NCBI GenBank assembly: GCA_026168455.1
Contig: CM047426.1
Span: forward strand, 45,278,307-45,342,306
Length of the DNA stretch: 64,000 bases
Direction: 5' to 3'
DNA from: Theocolax elegans
Lineage: Eukaryota > Arthropoda > Insecta > Hymenoptera > Cerocephalidae
A program made the translations under genes and the position numbers. The notes under the pieces are model-generated. The model did no database searches, was not told the origin of the DNA, and saw only the letters and a list, made by a program, of their open reading frames with translations. Of this stretch, positions 10,720-22,352 are shown piece by piece. The stretch's first letter is position 1, and each line of letters opens with the position of its first letter.

Positions 10720-11460
10720 AGTTGCTTTTATCACTCGGTGGTTTCTAATATTTATTTCTTGGAATTTTATCAATCTTCCTACATTGTCTGTGCGTTTTTT
10801 AAATTTTGAATCGGCACATTCAATCTCACAAAAAATCGCTATGATCTATAATTTAGTTGACAGAGAAACGAAATTTTCCAACCAAAAATTTCATCGAAAT
10901 AATATAAATAAAGTAAAAAAATATTTAATTAAAAATAATTATCCGGAGGGATTTATAGAAAAATACATAAAGAAACGTGTTGCTATCTTAAATAACCAAC
11001 AAAATAATCGGAGCAGAAAGAAAATACTAAATTTAAACAGGTCCTTACTTCAACCTATCCTAAAAGTCTCTATGAAAGAATAGGGGCCAATTTAAAAAAA
11101 CATGGAAATTAAACAATTCCATCTGTAGAAAATGTATTAAATAATATCATAATGAAAGGAAAAGACATTACAGATAGAAATACATTAAATAATATAGTAT
11201 ACAAGCTAAATTGCAAGGAATGTGATGTATGTTACGTAGGACAAACAAAAAGACAAAATAATCGCACGAGTAAATGAACATAAAATAGTAAATATTCTGT
11301 TGTTTTTCAACACGTACAAAGCAAAAAACACGAGTTTGATTAGCAAAATTTCAAAATTTTAGACGAAGAAATAAACCCTGGTAAAAGAATTGCATCCGAA
11401 ATGGTGCATGTAAATTTACAAATAAATTAAATTAATAAGCAAGAAAACTCAGTTAAATTA
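10720..11460 (+). pseudogene. Penelope-like element fragment, RT C-terminus plus GIY-YIG endonuclease
   Basis: The plus-strand frame from about 10,784 reads RFLNFESAHSISQKIAMIYN and continues to about 11,080. This is the same domain as the PLE at 46,400-46,750 (LNFHSHHPQSQKIAMVYN). After a frame change, 11,180-11,420 gives NIVYKLNCKECDVCYVGQTKRQ-type residues (quoted in parts: IVYKLNCKEC, CYVGQTKR), the GIY-YIG endonuclease core with its CxxC insert. It lacks the RT palm upstream. The 3' UTR continues to 11,768, where a solo LTR interrupts it, and resumes at 12,968-13,150. Confidence 0.75.
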
Positions 11461-11768
11461 TATAGGCAGTATTCATATAGTATATTTAAAATGAAAACTC
11501 ATTGATTTAACCGTTTTGTGTGCATACAAAGCTCGTGCGTCATAATAGAAAAAAATTGTAAACATTGTCTCTCTTGCGGTATACCACTGTGTATAAGTAA
11601 GCGCAATTGGTACACGTTACCTATATAACAGATAATATTCGTCGTATAAACATCTGATTTTGACGATTCCTTGACAATAATGAGGAAAAAGAAGAAAAAT
11701 ATTTGTATATTTCTAATTGAAGGTATTTTTTATAATTCTATTTTTTTCTTTTTTTCATTTTTATATAA

Positions 11769-12967
11769 TGTGACAAGGTTTCATACCTGTCATATAATAA
11801 GCGAGCGAGTCCCAATATAAAATATCCTACCTAACCTAACCCTAAGCTCTCCAAAATCCCAATACTTTCCCTGGTTCCTTCAACGTAGCACAAGTAAGCA
11901 GCATATCAGGCGAGACCAAACGGCTTCCAGGAGGCATCGCACCAGGGCCAATGAAGTAGCCTACGATGGCCCAGGGTGCCAGACTGAGCAGCACAAGCAG
12001 CAACAAGAACTCCGAGAAGCTGTAAAACATTAAATAATTAATAATAATCCCAATTAAGAGGAGACAAGGAAGCATATAGTTGCATACAGTAACTGACAGC
12101 TACATGCTAGGAGAGGATTCGAAGTGAGGTTATCATAACATTACTATAACTCTCAATTAATAGCTAATATTAAATATGCAGCACTCCCTCGAGAGCTAAA
12201 TATTTACGTAGGAAGCAGCCAGAATCCCCGCAGCAACGCAGCATCGAAGAAGAGCAGCAGTAAGTGGCCCGACGCGCACCAGCTGAGCAGCCACCGTGAG
12301 AGCGAGTGAGAGAAGAGTCGAGTATCGTCCGTCCCGCCTGCACCTGTAACGGAGTGGACTCATTAGCCGATAGGCGAATGTAAAGGAACAATACTAAGGG
12401 CTTACCTAGTAGACAACATCACTAGCAATACCGTCCTTTACGTGGGAAGCAGCAGCTCAGGCAACATCGTCCGCCTCGTGTAAACATAACATGGTCGCGA
12501 GCACTCACTACGCGGCGCGCACGTTGGGCCCGAGCAACGAAGCAGCGAACGAGCCCGAGCTCGAGAGAGCTCATTGGGACGCCATCGAGGCAACGTCGGC
12601 CAACCGATCTACAACCGATTACCGATCGATATTTCGAGTGTGTGTGTGTACGTGAGAGCAGTGATTGCAGCGGCTAAATCCCAGCAGACGATCTCCACTC
12701 CAATAAGGTGGATGCACACCCTGCACTGGATTCCGCGATCTCCTGACCGTAAGTGTGCTTCCCCCTTACTCCCCTCCCATCCCCTCGCAGCAACAAGCAG
12801 CAGCTTGCACGCAGCCGAGAAATAGATATTATAAATTCGCCGCGATCGTACGTGGCTGGCGCCCAAATCATACTTTATTATTATAATAAATAACTTTTTA
12901 TTTCTATTAATTTTATTGTTTTTTTCGCCATTGACGCCACGTCCTAATCCCCAGCGTGACCGTTACA
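11769..12967 (+). mobile_element. solo LTR, family 2, TSD ATAA
   Basis: 1,199 bp from TGTGACAAGG to GACCGTTACA, flanked by ATAA at 11,765-11,768 and 12,968-12,971. Comparison with the related PLE 3' end at 18,120-18,180 shows that the flanks were continuous before insertion. An AATAAA-like site lies near 12,885. It contains a telomere-like run (CCTAACCTAACCCTAA, about 11,829-11,844). The short open frames inside are GC-driven and not genes. Confidence 0.85.
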
Positions 12968-12971
12968 ATAA

Positions 12972-13150
12972 TCTCAGATGTACCTATTAATGTTAGTAAA
13001 ATTTGTCCAGTCTGAAGAGGGTGGCATTGACCACCGAAACGTCACAATAAAAAAAAATGTGTTAATTTTTTTCTCCTCTTATCTTTGACTCGGGAAAATC
13101 GATAAAATTCCAAGAAATAAAATATATAAAGAATAATGATGCATTTCCTG
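12972..13150 (+). mobile_element. Penelope-like element 3' end after the solo LTR
   Basis: TCTCAGATGTAC and the following bases match the PLE 3' fragment at 18,140-18,290, including the structured motif at 13,012-13,040 and the TTTGACTCGGGAAAATCGAT block. Confidence 0.7.
13012..13040 (+). ncRNA. hammerhead-like RNA motif of a Penelope element (degenerate core)
   Basis: CTGAAGA, then GGTGG-CATTGA-CCACC (a 5-bp stem), then GAAAC. This copies the hammerhead ribozyme layout CUGANGA - stem II - GAAA. The canonical core is CUGAUGA, so position 5 differs. Penelope-like elements are known to carry hammerhead motifs. Activity is not implied. Confidence 0.45.
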
Positions 13151-13280
13151 TACCTGGAAACAAGATAAAATAAATAAACAAGCACAGAATGACGTATGGA
13201 GACATTAATTACCTAGGAGGAAATAAAGCAATACTTTTTTTTACTGACGCATAAAGGGAACTCAGACTTTTACTAATTCT

Positions 13281-13535
13281 ATGCATTCACTAAAAAGCCA
13301 AACACCATACAAAGATATCATAATAGTAAATGACATAATAATTGCATCACCTTGCAAGTGTCATTTTGCACTGCAACGCAAAGAAATGTTGCAACACTAT
13401 AGAGTCACCTGTGCTGTAGGACTAACGTGCCCTTCCAGACCTAATAATTATGAAGAAATAGCATATGCAAGATGCAGAAACGCGGCAACTCAAACTTTTA
13501 CGAATACTAGAGCCATGCTAGTAAGATATTGGTAA
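13281..13535 (+). CDS. unrecognised small cysteine-containing ORF
   Basis: 84 codons, ATG to TAA. It has a cysteine cluster (CKCHF, CAVGLTC, RCRN) and ordinary composition compared with the AT-rich surroundings. I recognise no family, signal peptide or membrane segment. It could be a terminal exon of a host gene, an element remnant or chance. Nothing nearby supports a promoter or splice partner. Confidence 0.15.
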   Translation: MHSLKSQTPYKDIIIVNDIIIASPCKCHFALQRKEMLQHYRVTCAVGLTCPSRPNNYEEIAYARCRNAATQTFTNTRAMLVRYW

Positions 13536-13939
13536 CTAGCTGCTAAAATAATAGTAATAATAATAATAATAAAGAAAAAAATAATGAAAACAAATTATTT
13601 ATATAAAATAACAACCAATAAATACAATTAGTTGAATTTTATATGTTCTAATATAATATAATATAATATAAAATATATTCTTGTCTAACAATAAAACTTA
13701 TAATAAAAAATATATATAAAATAAGGAACTAATACAAATTATAGAAAAATTAAATTAAATATGCATGTTGACATAACAGGTATGTCCATTGTATTTTAAG
13801 AATATCTAAATTTATAATAAATGTTATACTATACAAGTATTAGAAAATATATTAATTTTGGTGTATAAGTGAGAAAAAAGTCCCTTATACCCAGATGTAT
13901 GAATGAGTAGGCAAAGATGGACAACTCGTGTCCGGAATC
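13536..13939. other. AT-rich non-coding stretch
   Basis: Short AATATAAT and TAATAA runs. No open frame or structure beyond simple sequence. Confidence 0.6.
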
Positions 13940-14287
13940 GATCGCTTATAACTCCAAAACAAATTAAGATAGGTACTCAAATAAAAAATCAGAAGAAAGT
14001 TCAGTTTAAGTAGATATGGTTTGAAAAAAAGAAGCTCAAATTGCTTAATTTGGAGCAAAATTATGAAGAAAATAAGAAATTAAAGATTATAAGGCCAAAA
14101 GAAACAATGAATTTTTTATTTTAAAATTTTGGTTAAAATTGCTTCAATTTCTTATTTTCTTCATAACTTTGCTCCAAATTAAGTAATTTGAGCTTCTTTT
14201 TTTCAAACCATATCTACTTAAACTCAACTTTCTTCTGATTTTTTATTTGAGTACCTATCTTTATTTGTTTTGGAGTTATAAGCGATC
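13940..14287. repeat. fold-back repeat (MITE-like)
   Basis: The left arm begins GATCGCTTATAACTCCAAAAC (13,940) and the right arm ends with its reverse complement at 14,287. Arms of about 145 bp flank a loop of roughly 55 bp around 14,086-14,140. A few mismatches separate the arms. There is no ORF and no obvious TSD. Confidence 0.85.
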
Positions 14288-14878
14288 AAATTGGGAGTAA
14301 TTTCTACTAATATTATTATTAGATATCGAATAACTCCCGTAAAAGTGGCCATTGACAAGAGATAACTTGGCTTTCTTCACATTTTTATATTATGAAAGAC
14401 GTACTAAAGTTAGGATAAGATTCCTTTCCCGGAGGTCAAGAAATCCCCTTGTAACTAGCCAGCGCTTTGTTAAGGTTTAATAGTTTTAAACTAGATTTGT
14501 AAACAAGAAATCCTATTTTCCTCTGCAGGTTTCTCGGCATTGTAATAAGTTATTGTAAAATAATTGCGTGTCACTGTAACTGAAAGTGAAATGTTTTTTT
14601 GTAGAAATGCTGTTCGTATACGATACTTTTGTACCACTCTGACCTAATGAGCTGCCTACGTGATACACATCATCACTATGCGGTGTGGGTTCTGCGAATC
14701 ATCGACCTATGTAATCGGGCGGGATTTGGTGCGCGCGGGGGGAAAGAAGAACGATCTCTTACTTGAATTGTATCAGATTCAGGTATAATTCGACACACCA
14801 CTTACCGTAGGTTGTCAAAGCACCGCTCGAATTCGTCTGAAAAAGGCGGGAACGATCACCGCGAAGCTTCTGTATCCC

Positions 14879-14912
<34 letters not shown>

Positions 14913-15883
14913 AGTAAACAAACGTGTTTTACCCACTCCGTATATATTATCTGTTTCCATATTACTCAAAACTCAGGTGGAAGATATATTATTTTCCACG
15001 TTTTCTAAATCCTGTGGGCTCACATTGGTGCAATACTTATGTGGTTTTATGCCGTGAGCTTTATAAGATAAAGGTTTTGTTTTATCACACCATCCTATGA
15101 TTTTGGCGAGTTGTCCTCCATCTCGCTCATCGTCAGCAACCAGTCGATGATAACTTATGTGACAATTGTTGTGCTCTCATTTATATCGACACCACTTCGT
15201 GCTTAAAGTTGATCCTAACTGCTGCGACCAGCATACGCTGCTAGTTCTGACGTCAGTGTTGCCAGATAGAAGTATTTTTTCTTTGTTCCACTTACACAGT
15301 ACGACCTCATTTACATTAGATAATAGAGGACAGAAAAACCCTAAATGGTAACTCTGCCTGACGTCTCTTTAGTTATATGACTTTCATATGCATACATATG
15401 TTGATGTCAGTGTTGGTGCTTAGTGTGAATAGTGCGTTTATATCAGATTATTAAGTGATCTTGATTGATTTGAGCTTTGCAAACTTTTATATTACTTATA
15501 TTCTACACTTATTCACTCAACAAACAATAAGTTATAATTTAGTTATATTTCATTTTAGGTTAAGCAAACATGCGCTTTTCCCTTGAGCTCTCTGACTACG
15601 TAGTTTTAAATTTTACCATTAGATGGTACCACACACACGTTTTTCACGTTTAAATTGTATCATTAGTTTTATATATGAAATCATAAGCTTCTTTTTTTGG
15701 AATTCATATTATGTTATATTGCAAGCGTTTCTAAGTTTTAAGTTTTTATTTTTTTTAAAATTTTTATAATTACGCTTATAGTAATATCCACTTATTTATA
15801 AAATTGTTTTTTAGTCATATACTACTCATAGCACATCTTTATCTTATGCTTTAATTTATTTTTGTCATTATTCGTGACCTCTA
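14288..15883. other. non-coding stretch with a (CT)n run
   Basis: No coding domain was found on either strand. 14,882-14,911 is a pure CT microsatellite. 14,680-14,880 is moderately GC-rich and could belong to the 5' UTR of the LINE that follows. The rest is AT-rich. Confidence 0.5.
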
Positions 15884-16890
15884 ATGAACATTAGTAATAA
15901 AACTAGTTTATCTAATTGTTGTAGATGTGCCAGGAGTATCTCAACATTTGTACGAACTTGTAATGTGTATGGTAAGCTGTTCCATCCGGGCTGTGTTAAT
16001 ATATTTTTGGAAAACAAAGCAAGCGATATTTGTTGTCGTACAGACTTGAACAACCGGTATCAAAATCACAATTAATATTTAGTTCGAATAGTAGACTTAT
16101 ACTGGACACATCGTCTGTTGCTCGTCACTCTGCCTTTAATGCTACATGTGATTTGGATATTACTTTAAACTCTACGTCAGATTACTTGGCTTTTGTTAAC
16201 CAACCTGTCACGATGGTTTTACCCGAAAATTGGGAATCTTTGTCGCAGTCACAGCAAACTGCTTTTCTCTTTAAAAGTTCGAAAGCTGATAGTAATTTTA
16301 TCAAAGAGAAATTAGACAAGATTGATAAAAATATTGAATCGAACAATGGTCGAGCTGCTGCCTTGGAGTTTGAAAATGCTGCCCTACGCGCGGAAATTCA
16401 GTAACTTAATGAATTATATGCTAATGCGACACCAAGCATCCAAATTAAGGTTACGGGTATTCCATCATCATTGAATGATTCACTTATTGAATGATATTCT
16501 TGAGATCCGCCCTTTAAATTCATCTGCTCATAAATTGTTACAACCTGTAGTTTTAAACGCAAAATGGGGATAATCTAACGAAATCATTTATAATCAGATT
16601 CTAATCTGTTGAGATCCGTAATTTCCTTTTAGAAGTTAAGCGTAAATTTGGTGTTGTTACTTTTGGTAAAATTGTTGGTAATTCGGGAAATTTTCCAAAC
16701 AAACCTATTAATCTATATAAAATGTTACCCCCAACGATTCATGAATTGCGTTTACTCACCAAAAGCAGACTTAGACCGTTAAATTATAAGTATGTCTAGA
16801 CTCGTGAGGGTAGACTGTATGCACGTAAAGATGACAAATCTAATTGCATCCAAATCTTTACCTTGGCAGACTTAGACAACTTCTGCTTGG
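15884..16890 (+). pseudogene. LINE ORF1 remnant: PHD-type zinc finger, coiled coil, Baculo_FP-like C-terminus
   Basis: The first segment has CCRCARS, FHPGC and ICC spaced like the PHD-type finger found in ORF1 of several insect LINEs. After one frame change, about 16,030-16,404 gives an ESLSQSQQ region and a heptad-rich stretch (FIKEKLDKIDKNIESNN). Beyond a stop, IKVTGIP-like residues and, near 16,730-16,860, LPPTIHELR and YTREGRLYARKDDKS resemble the Baculo_FP-like ORF1 C-terminus. ORF1 proteins bind the element RNA. This copy is inactive through stops and frameshifts. Confidence 0.65.
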
Positions 16891-17950
16891 TTCTTGCACT
16901 AGTAAAAGGAATAATGTCCAGGGAGGTGGTGTTACGTGTTATTTGCGTGACAATACTGTATTTAAAATCTCAGATTCTCCTCAAATAAATTCAATTAATG
17001 ATATAGAATATTTATTATTGGAGTTATCCTTACCAAATTCTAAGATATTCTTGCCTCTGTTTATAGAAGGCCTAAGGCCCACTAAATTTTTTAGTACCTT
17101 ACAAGATTGCTCTCATCTATATAATAATATAATTATTGATAATAGATGATTATTATAGTACACACTTTAAAAATTGAATCTCTGAAAACTCATAATATAT
17201 TGTGCCTTCATTGCAACACATCATAGAGATGATACCGACACGTGGCTGAATGTTCTTTTAATCGACGCTGAGGATTAAATTAACTTTACAAAACAGTCTG
17301 ATAGTCCTTTCATCAATGGCCACGATTTCATTATTATTAATTATCATATCGACTGCCAACTTTTCTGCTTCTGCATTCGCTCATGCAATTACGTCTAATC
17401 TTAATACTATCTCGGCCATCCCTATTGAATCTTATAATGTTGTGAATTTAGATAAGTATGTACCTATAATTACTAAACAAGTTCGTCCGCGGTCAGCTCC
17501 GCGGCTTAGCTCTCAACTTAAAACCAAATGCAAATTCATCCATATAAATCACAATGTTGGCGATTACTGAATAAGCTAGGCATTGTAAGAGATATTTCTA
17601 ACTCTCTACTGAAGTTTCGGCATTACTCCTCAGTCAGCAATCGTCATCCGGGCTATACTACTGATCGGGTACAGGATATTTTTGAATTGCTTTCTGCTGA
17701 GCATTATCCTCTTTTAAATTTAAGTAAATTGCTTCCGATCAAGTCATGAAGACCCTTACTTCTTGCTTACCAAAACCTCGCAGCCTTAGTCTGGATAGTC
17801 TCTCTTTATCGTAATTTAAAAATATTTTTGAGATAATTACATCACCCTTCACAGATTTATTTAACCTCTCCTTATCAACAAATAAGTATCCTCAAATGTA
17901 GAAATCAGCGTCGATTATTCGACGATTGTTAGACAATGCTACCCCCTTCA
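16891..17950 (+). pseudogene. LINE ORF2 remnant, endonuclease region
   Basis: Broken frames give GGGVTCYLRDN (about 16,924-16,956) and IEYLLLELSLPNS, typical of the middle of a LINE endonuclease. Later pieces, INGHDFIII-like near 17,313 and NKLGIVRDISNSLLKF at 17,567-17,610, fit the endonuclease-RT linker. There are many stops. It is the 5' part of the ORF2 whose RT end lies at 18,370-19,240. A Penelope fragment sits between them. Confidence 0.55.
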
Positions 17951-18300
17951 GACTGTATAAAATTTATTAATTTCGATTAGTACATCTCAGAATATAATGT
18001 AATTTTGTGTTTAGAATGAGGAAAAAGATGCGAAAATTTAAATCGACTTGCGGCGAAATAATATTGTAAACATTGTACGATATTGATATTAGAAGGTATA
18101 TTTTTTATTTTTTTAATTTACGTTTCCGGTTATATTATATTCTGAGATGTACTAATCGAAATTAATAAATTTTATACAGTCTGAAGAGGGTAGCATTGTC
18201 TACCGAAACGTTACGAAAAAAGAAAAATGTATTCAAATTTCTTTTTTACCTTCACCTCTGACTTGGGAAGATCGATAAATTCTATTCAACTGATATTAAA
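17951..18300 (+). mobile_element. Penelope-like 3' fragment with perfect terminal inverted pair
   Basis: 17,951-17,998 is the reverse complement of 18,132-18,178 over about 47 bp, forming a stem around an AT-rich loop. The downstream part (from TCTGAGATGTAC) matches the PLE 3' end at 12,972-13,150, and the loop shares TGTAAACATTGT and AATGAGGAAAAAGA with 11,550-11,700. It interrupts the LINE ORF2. Confidence 0.7.
18181..18209 (+). ncRNA. hammerhead-like RNA motif, second copy
   Basis: CTGAAGA, GGTAG-CATTGT-CTACC, GAAAC. Compared with 13,012-13,040 the stem has changed G-C to A-T at the same pair, so pairing is kept. The loop also differs by one base. Confidence 0.45.
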
Positions 18301-18369
18301 AAATACCAAGTGATAAAATCAAAATTTCAACATGAACTCAATTATAAGTGAATTTTATTATTATATGCT

Positions 18370-19240
18370 AAGGGTTTATTATTTGCGGATGACTGCAATT
18401 GTATCTACATGCTAATCCTAGTGAGTGTTCTACAGCTATTAATAAGCTTCTTTATGATAGTGCATGGATAGCAAACTGGACCCAAACTTATGGCTTAGAT
18501 TTAAACTTTAGTAAAACTAAAACTATGCTAATAGGTTCCTCTCAACAACTCAGGCTTATAAATCTGGACCAGCTGCCTCCAATAATCATAGGTGGCCATA
18601 AAATTGAGTTAGTTACGTCAGTACGAAATTTGGGACTTGTAATTAATGAAAATTTACAGTGAAACTCCCACGTATTAAATGTAATTACTCGGGTACATGG
18701 CGTACTTCATAAATTAAGAAATATGGGAAATTTTCTTTCTTATTCTATTAGAAAGATGTTAGTCACTGCCTTAATACTACCTCACTTCGATTATGTGTGT
18801 ATTGTATATGATGATTTGCCTGACTATCTTAATTCCAAACTCCAGCGACTTTTAAATACATGTGTAAGACATATCGTCCGGCTTAGAAAAGCACTAGACT
18901 AATGCTGTTTTATTCCAAACTAAATTGGTTAACAGTACAATCTAGAAGGCAGTATTTCTTAAGCATTCTAACATACCAGATCCTTACAACAAAAAGATTG
19001 GATCATTTATATACTTTGTTACCACCGCTAAATACCGAATTACGTCGTTCTAAGAGGACTAAAAACTCTTGCTGTGATCGTCCTATTGCTAATACATGCG
19101 CTTATCAGAATTCATTTACCTTAAAAGCAGTGAATTTATGGGATTAATTACCTACAGAATTAAGGTTAAGCACTAGTGTGTATATATTTAAGAATAGATT
19201 GCACACATTTTTACTTAATTTTAGTTAGTTGTTAACTTAT
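18370..19240 (+). pseudogene. LINE reverse transcriptase C-terminal half (CR1/L2/Jockey-like)
   Basis: The frame enters at ADDCN (the catalytic YADD region, about 18,385-18,400). It continues with WIANWTQTYGLDLNFSKTK and VRNLGLVINENLQ, then after a stop with GVLHKLRNMGNFLS, LILPHFDYVC and LNTCVRHIVRLRK. A frame change leads to LNWLTVQSRRQYFLSILTYQ, RRSKRTKN and AVNLWD, the usual C-terminal tail of CR1/L2-type ORF2. The order and spacing are complete from palm to C-terminus. Stops at 18,662, 18,900 and 19,146 make it inactive. Confidence 0.75.
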
Positions 19241-19667
19241 ATAACTATAAGTCTTCCTTGTTTCTAAATTGTTCTAAATTTTATATTTGAGTTGTAGATT
19301 CTACTATTGCGATTGTATTTTCTTGCGGTAAATCATTTATACTTTAAAATCTAATTTGATTACAACTGTAAAATATTTATTACATAATATTGTAACATTG
19401 CCTTATGGTTCAATTCATCCTAGGCATTAACAAACACTATTCAATCAATCTCTCTCACTCTCTAGCGGTAAGTATACACTCTTTTGTCGCAAAGCTCCGT
19501 ACTTTACCATTGCATAAATGCTCTACTCCATCGCTTGCAGTTTATTTAGACAATGCCGTGAAGGGAATTAGGATGTTCTTATCTCCGCGGTACGGTCGGG
19601 ACAGCGCGATTACGGGGAAAATTTCACACGGAACAATCTTCTTCATTTAAACTCCCCGACGCAGAAA
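19241..19667. other. non-coding gap between two LINE remnants
   Basis: AT-rich LINE 3' UTR-like sequence up to about 19,400. The open frame at 19,405-19,650 shows no recognisable domain. Confidence 0.5.
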
Positions 19668-20606
19668 ATGGCAACGTCGCGTGGCTCTTTTGTTTGCGGC
19701 GGTCGGCTAACACGCAAAGGTTATATAGAAGTGTGCCTGGCATGTAACAATCTAGACCATATTAATTGTTTCGAGGTCATGCCGGGGTTTTCTGAGCGTC
19801 ATTGCTGTACGCTTGCAAAAACCAAGGCATTAGTGATGGTTCTCCCGGACACGAGGGCGCCACTGACCGGATTGCCGTCAGCCACCCCCATTCTTTCCAC
19901 CTTTAGCGCGCAAAGCATGCTACCTCGCCTCCATCGCCATTAACGTCGCAGATTGCTATCATGGTTGGAAGATTTCGCTCGAAATTTACAGAATAACTTA
20001 CAAAACAACATCCAATAAGTAGTTAAAATGGTTAGTTGTGTTGAGGGCGGATTTTCGCGCTCTTCATGCGCATGTGGATCAGATCAAGGCGACCATTGAA
20101 ACAAGATTTGCGGACTTTGGTGAGATCTTTATTGGTTTCGAATCCCGGGTTAATACTTTGGCAGCTGAACAGGAGAAATGTCATTCAGGGTTTCTTCAGT
20201 CTTGTATCGTCACTGATGCAGTGAAAGACACGTGTCAGATCTTTGTATTGGGCTTATACTGTCGCAGCCTAAAAACTACTAGACACTGTAAACCTGCCGG
20301 TAATGTCCAAACAGATGGTTGATATCCATCCGGTGATGGTGGGTTCCGCGACCAAAATCCATGCCAGTGGGAATATCACCTGCTCCCCCACGAGCTACTA
20401 TAGGTATTGTAATTAGACTGGCGTCTACTTCGGCTAGGGACGCAGTAATTGAGAAGGTCCACCTTCTAAAGGGGCGCAAAGTGCGCGACATTATTAGTCT
20501 AGGAGCCAGGGGGGTTTTCGTGGCCGATGGAGGTCCAGTCACAAATCCAAGTGTTCCAGGCGTATTTTGGTCCGCTAATTACGAATTTCGAGAGTGTTTT
20601 ATTTAA
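19668..20606 (+). pseudogene. second LINE ORF1 remnant (PHD-type finger, coiled coil, RRM-like part)
   Basis: CGGRLTRKGYIEVCLACNN and HINCF, then ERHCC (19,696-19,810), give the Cys/His order of the ORF1 PHD-type finger. 20,040-20,200 encodes a heptad-like region (ALHAHVDQIKATIETRFADF). 20,361-20,520 gives VIRLASTSARDAVIEKV and KGRKVRDI, which resemble the RNA-binding fold of ORF1. The three parts lie in different frames. No ORF2 follows, and sequence similarity to the ORF1 at 15,884 is low, so this is a different LINE family. Confidence 0.6.
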
Positions 20607-20922
20607 AAATGCGTCTAGAAAAAGTTATTAACAATTTAATTGTTTAAATGGCTGTAAAATCGATTTGTTTGTTTAAAATTGTTTTTTATCCGCGTTAAAT
20701 TATGGGATTTTTACGTAAGATTATGCTTGTTTTTCGAATTTTGCAAAATGTTAATTAGAACCCGAGATATTGCAAATTTAGTGAAAAGTATTTCAAAATT
20801 ACGCTCCGCAGCTCGCTACTTGTCCTTTATATCTCAATCTACTTTGAATATTCGATCAAATATTTACATAACATTGTTTATATAATAAGTTAATAACAAA
20901 TTAAATTTGTTTATAATAAATG
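20607..20922. other. AT-rich non-coding stretch
   Basis: No domain, repeat or RNA gene recognised. Confidence 0.5.
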
Positions 20923-22352
20923 TTAAAAAGGTAGCTATTATCAGTTAAATTTTCAATTACAAGGGTTCAAATCTGTCAGAATAATATTTAATTAAAAATT
21001 TGATTAATATTAGCTATATTTTAAACAGAATATTTAAGTAAATGTTTTGTTGCCCTTAAAACAAAAATGCAGTTGAAAATTCAGTTAATTAAATATTTAA
21101 ATGAAAAAGTAAGTATTATTAAGCAAATTTTTAATTATATAATTTGGTTATTATTAGCTATATTTTTAACTGAATATTTAACTAAGGAAACAAAAATATA
21201 GTTAAAAATTTAATTAATACACCGTTTACGAAATTTAATTATTATCACCGGAATATTTAATTAAGTATTAAATTGAAGATGCCAACGTTGTGACAACGTC
21301 GTGGCGACGTTATTTTAGCAATATTCCAACGTTATGAAAGTTGCCACGTGGGAAACGTTCGTTGCTCTTCAACGTTACTTAGACGTTGGTTTCCACCCAT
21401 CGCGGCAATTTACAAAATATTAGCGGAAATTTCCCACGTTACAGCAACGTTTCTCCAACATTGCCGCAACTTTCATAACAACTTTGGAATGTTGCTAAAT
21501 TAATGTTGGCACAACGTTTCTGCAACGTTGAATGCTGTTAGGAATAGCCTAAGGATATTACTCGAAAATAATTGGAGGTAAACAGTCAAACCGATATTTA
21601 AACGAACAATTGTTTTGTAGATCAATGCGAAATATTTAAGTTTAAATATCGGTTTGACTGTTTACCTCCAATTATTTTCGAGTTATATCCTTCGGCTATT
21701 CCTAACAGCATTCAACGTTGCAGAAACGTTGTGCCAACATTAATTTAGCAACATTCCAAAGTTGTTATGAAATTTACGGCAATGTTGGAGGAAAGTTGCG
21801 GCAATGTTGGAGAAACATTGCTGTAACGTGGGAAATTTCCGCTAATATTTTGTAAATTGCCGCGATGGGTGGAAATCAACGTTGAAACAACGTCTAAGTA
21901 ACGTTGAAGAGCAACGATCATTTCCCACGTGGCAACTTTCATAACGTTGGAATGTTGCTAAAATAACGTCGCCACAACGTTGTCACAACGTTGGCATCTT
22001 CAATTTAATACTTAATTAAATATTCCGGAGATAATAATTAAATTTCGTAAACGGTGTATTAATTAAATTTTTAACTATATTTTTGTTTCCTTAGTTAAAT
22101 ATTCATTTAACAATATAGCTAATAATAACCAAATTATATAATTAAATATTTGCTTAATAATAGTTACATTTTCAATTAAATATTTAATTAACTGAATTTT
22201 CAAACGCATTTTTGTTTTAAGGGTAACAAAACATTTATTTAAATATTCAGTTAAAAATATAGCTAATAATAATCAAATTTTTAATTAAATATTATTCTGA
22301 AAAATTAAATCCTTGTAATTGAAAATTTAACTGATAATAGCTACCTTTTTAA
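20923..22352. mobile_element. giant fold-back element, about 0.7-kb arms
   Basis: The left arm starts TTAAAAAGGTAGCTATTATC (20,923) and its reverse complement ends at 22,352. The arms stay paired through to ACCGATATTTAAAC (21,590-21,603) and GTTTAAATATCGGT (21,640-21,653), leaving a 36-bp loop. Small indels put the arm centres about 16 bp apart. The middle third of each arm is crowded with CAACGTT/AACGTTG palindromes, and the outer third is TTAATTAAATATT-rich. There is no transposase ORF, so it would be non-autonomous. The TSD is not resolvable. Confidence 0.85.
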
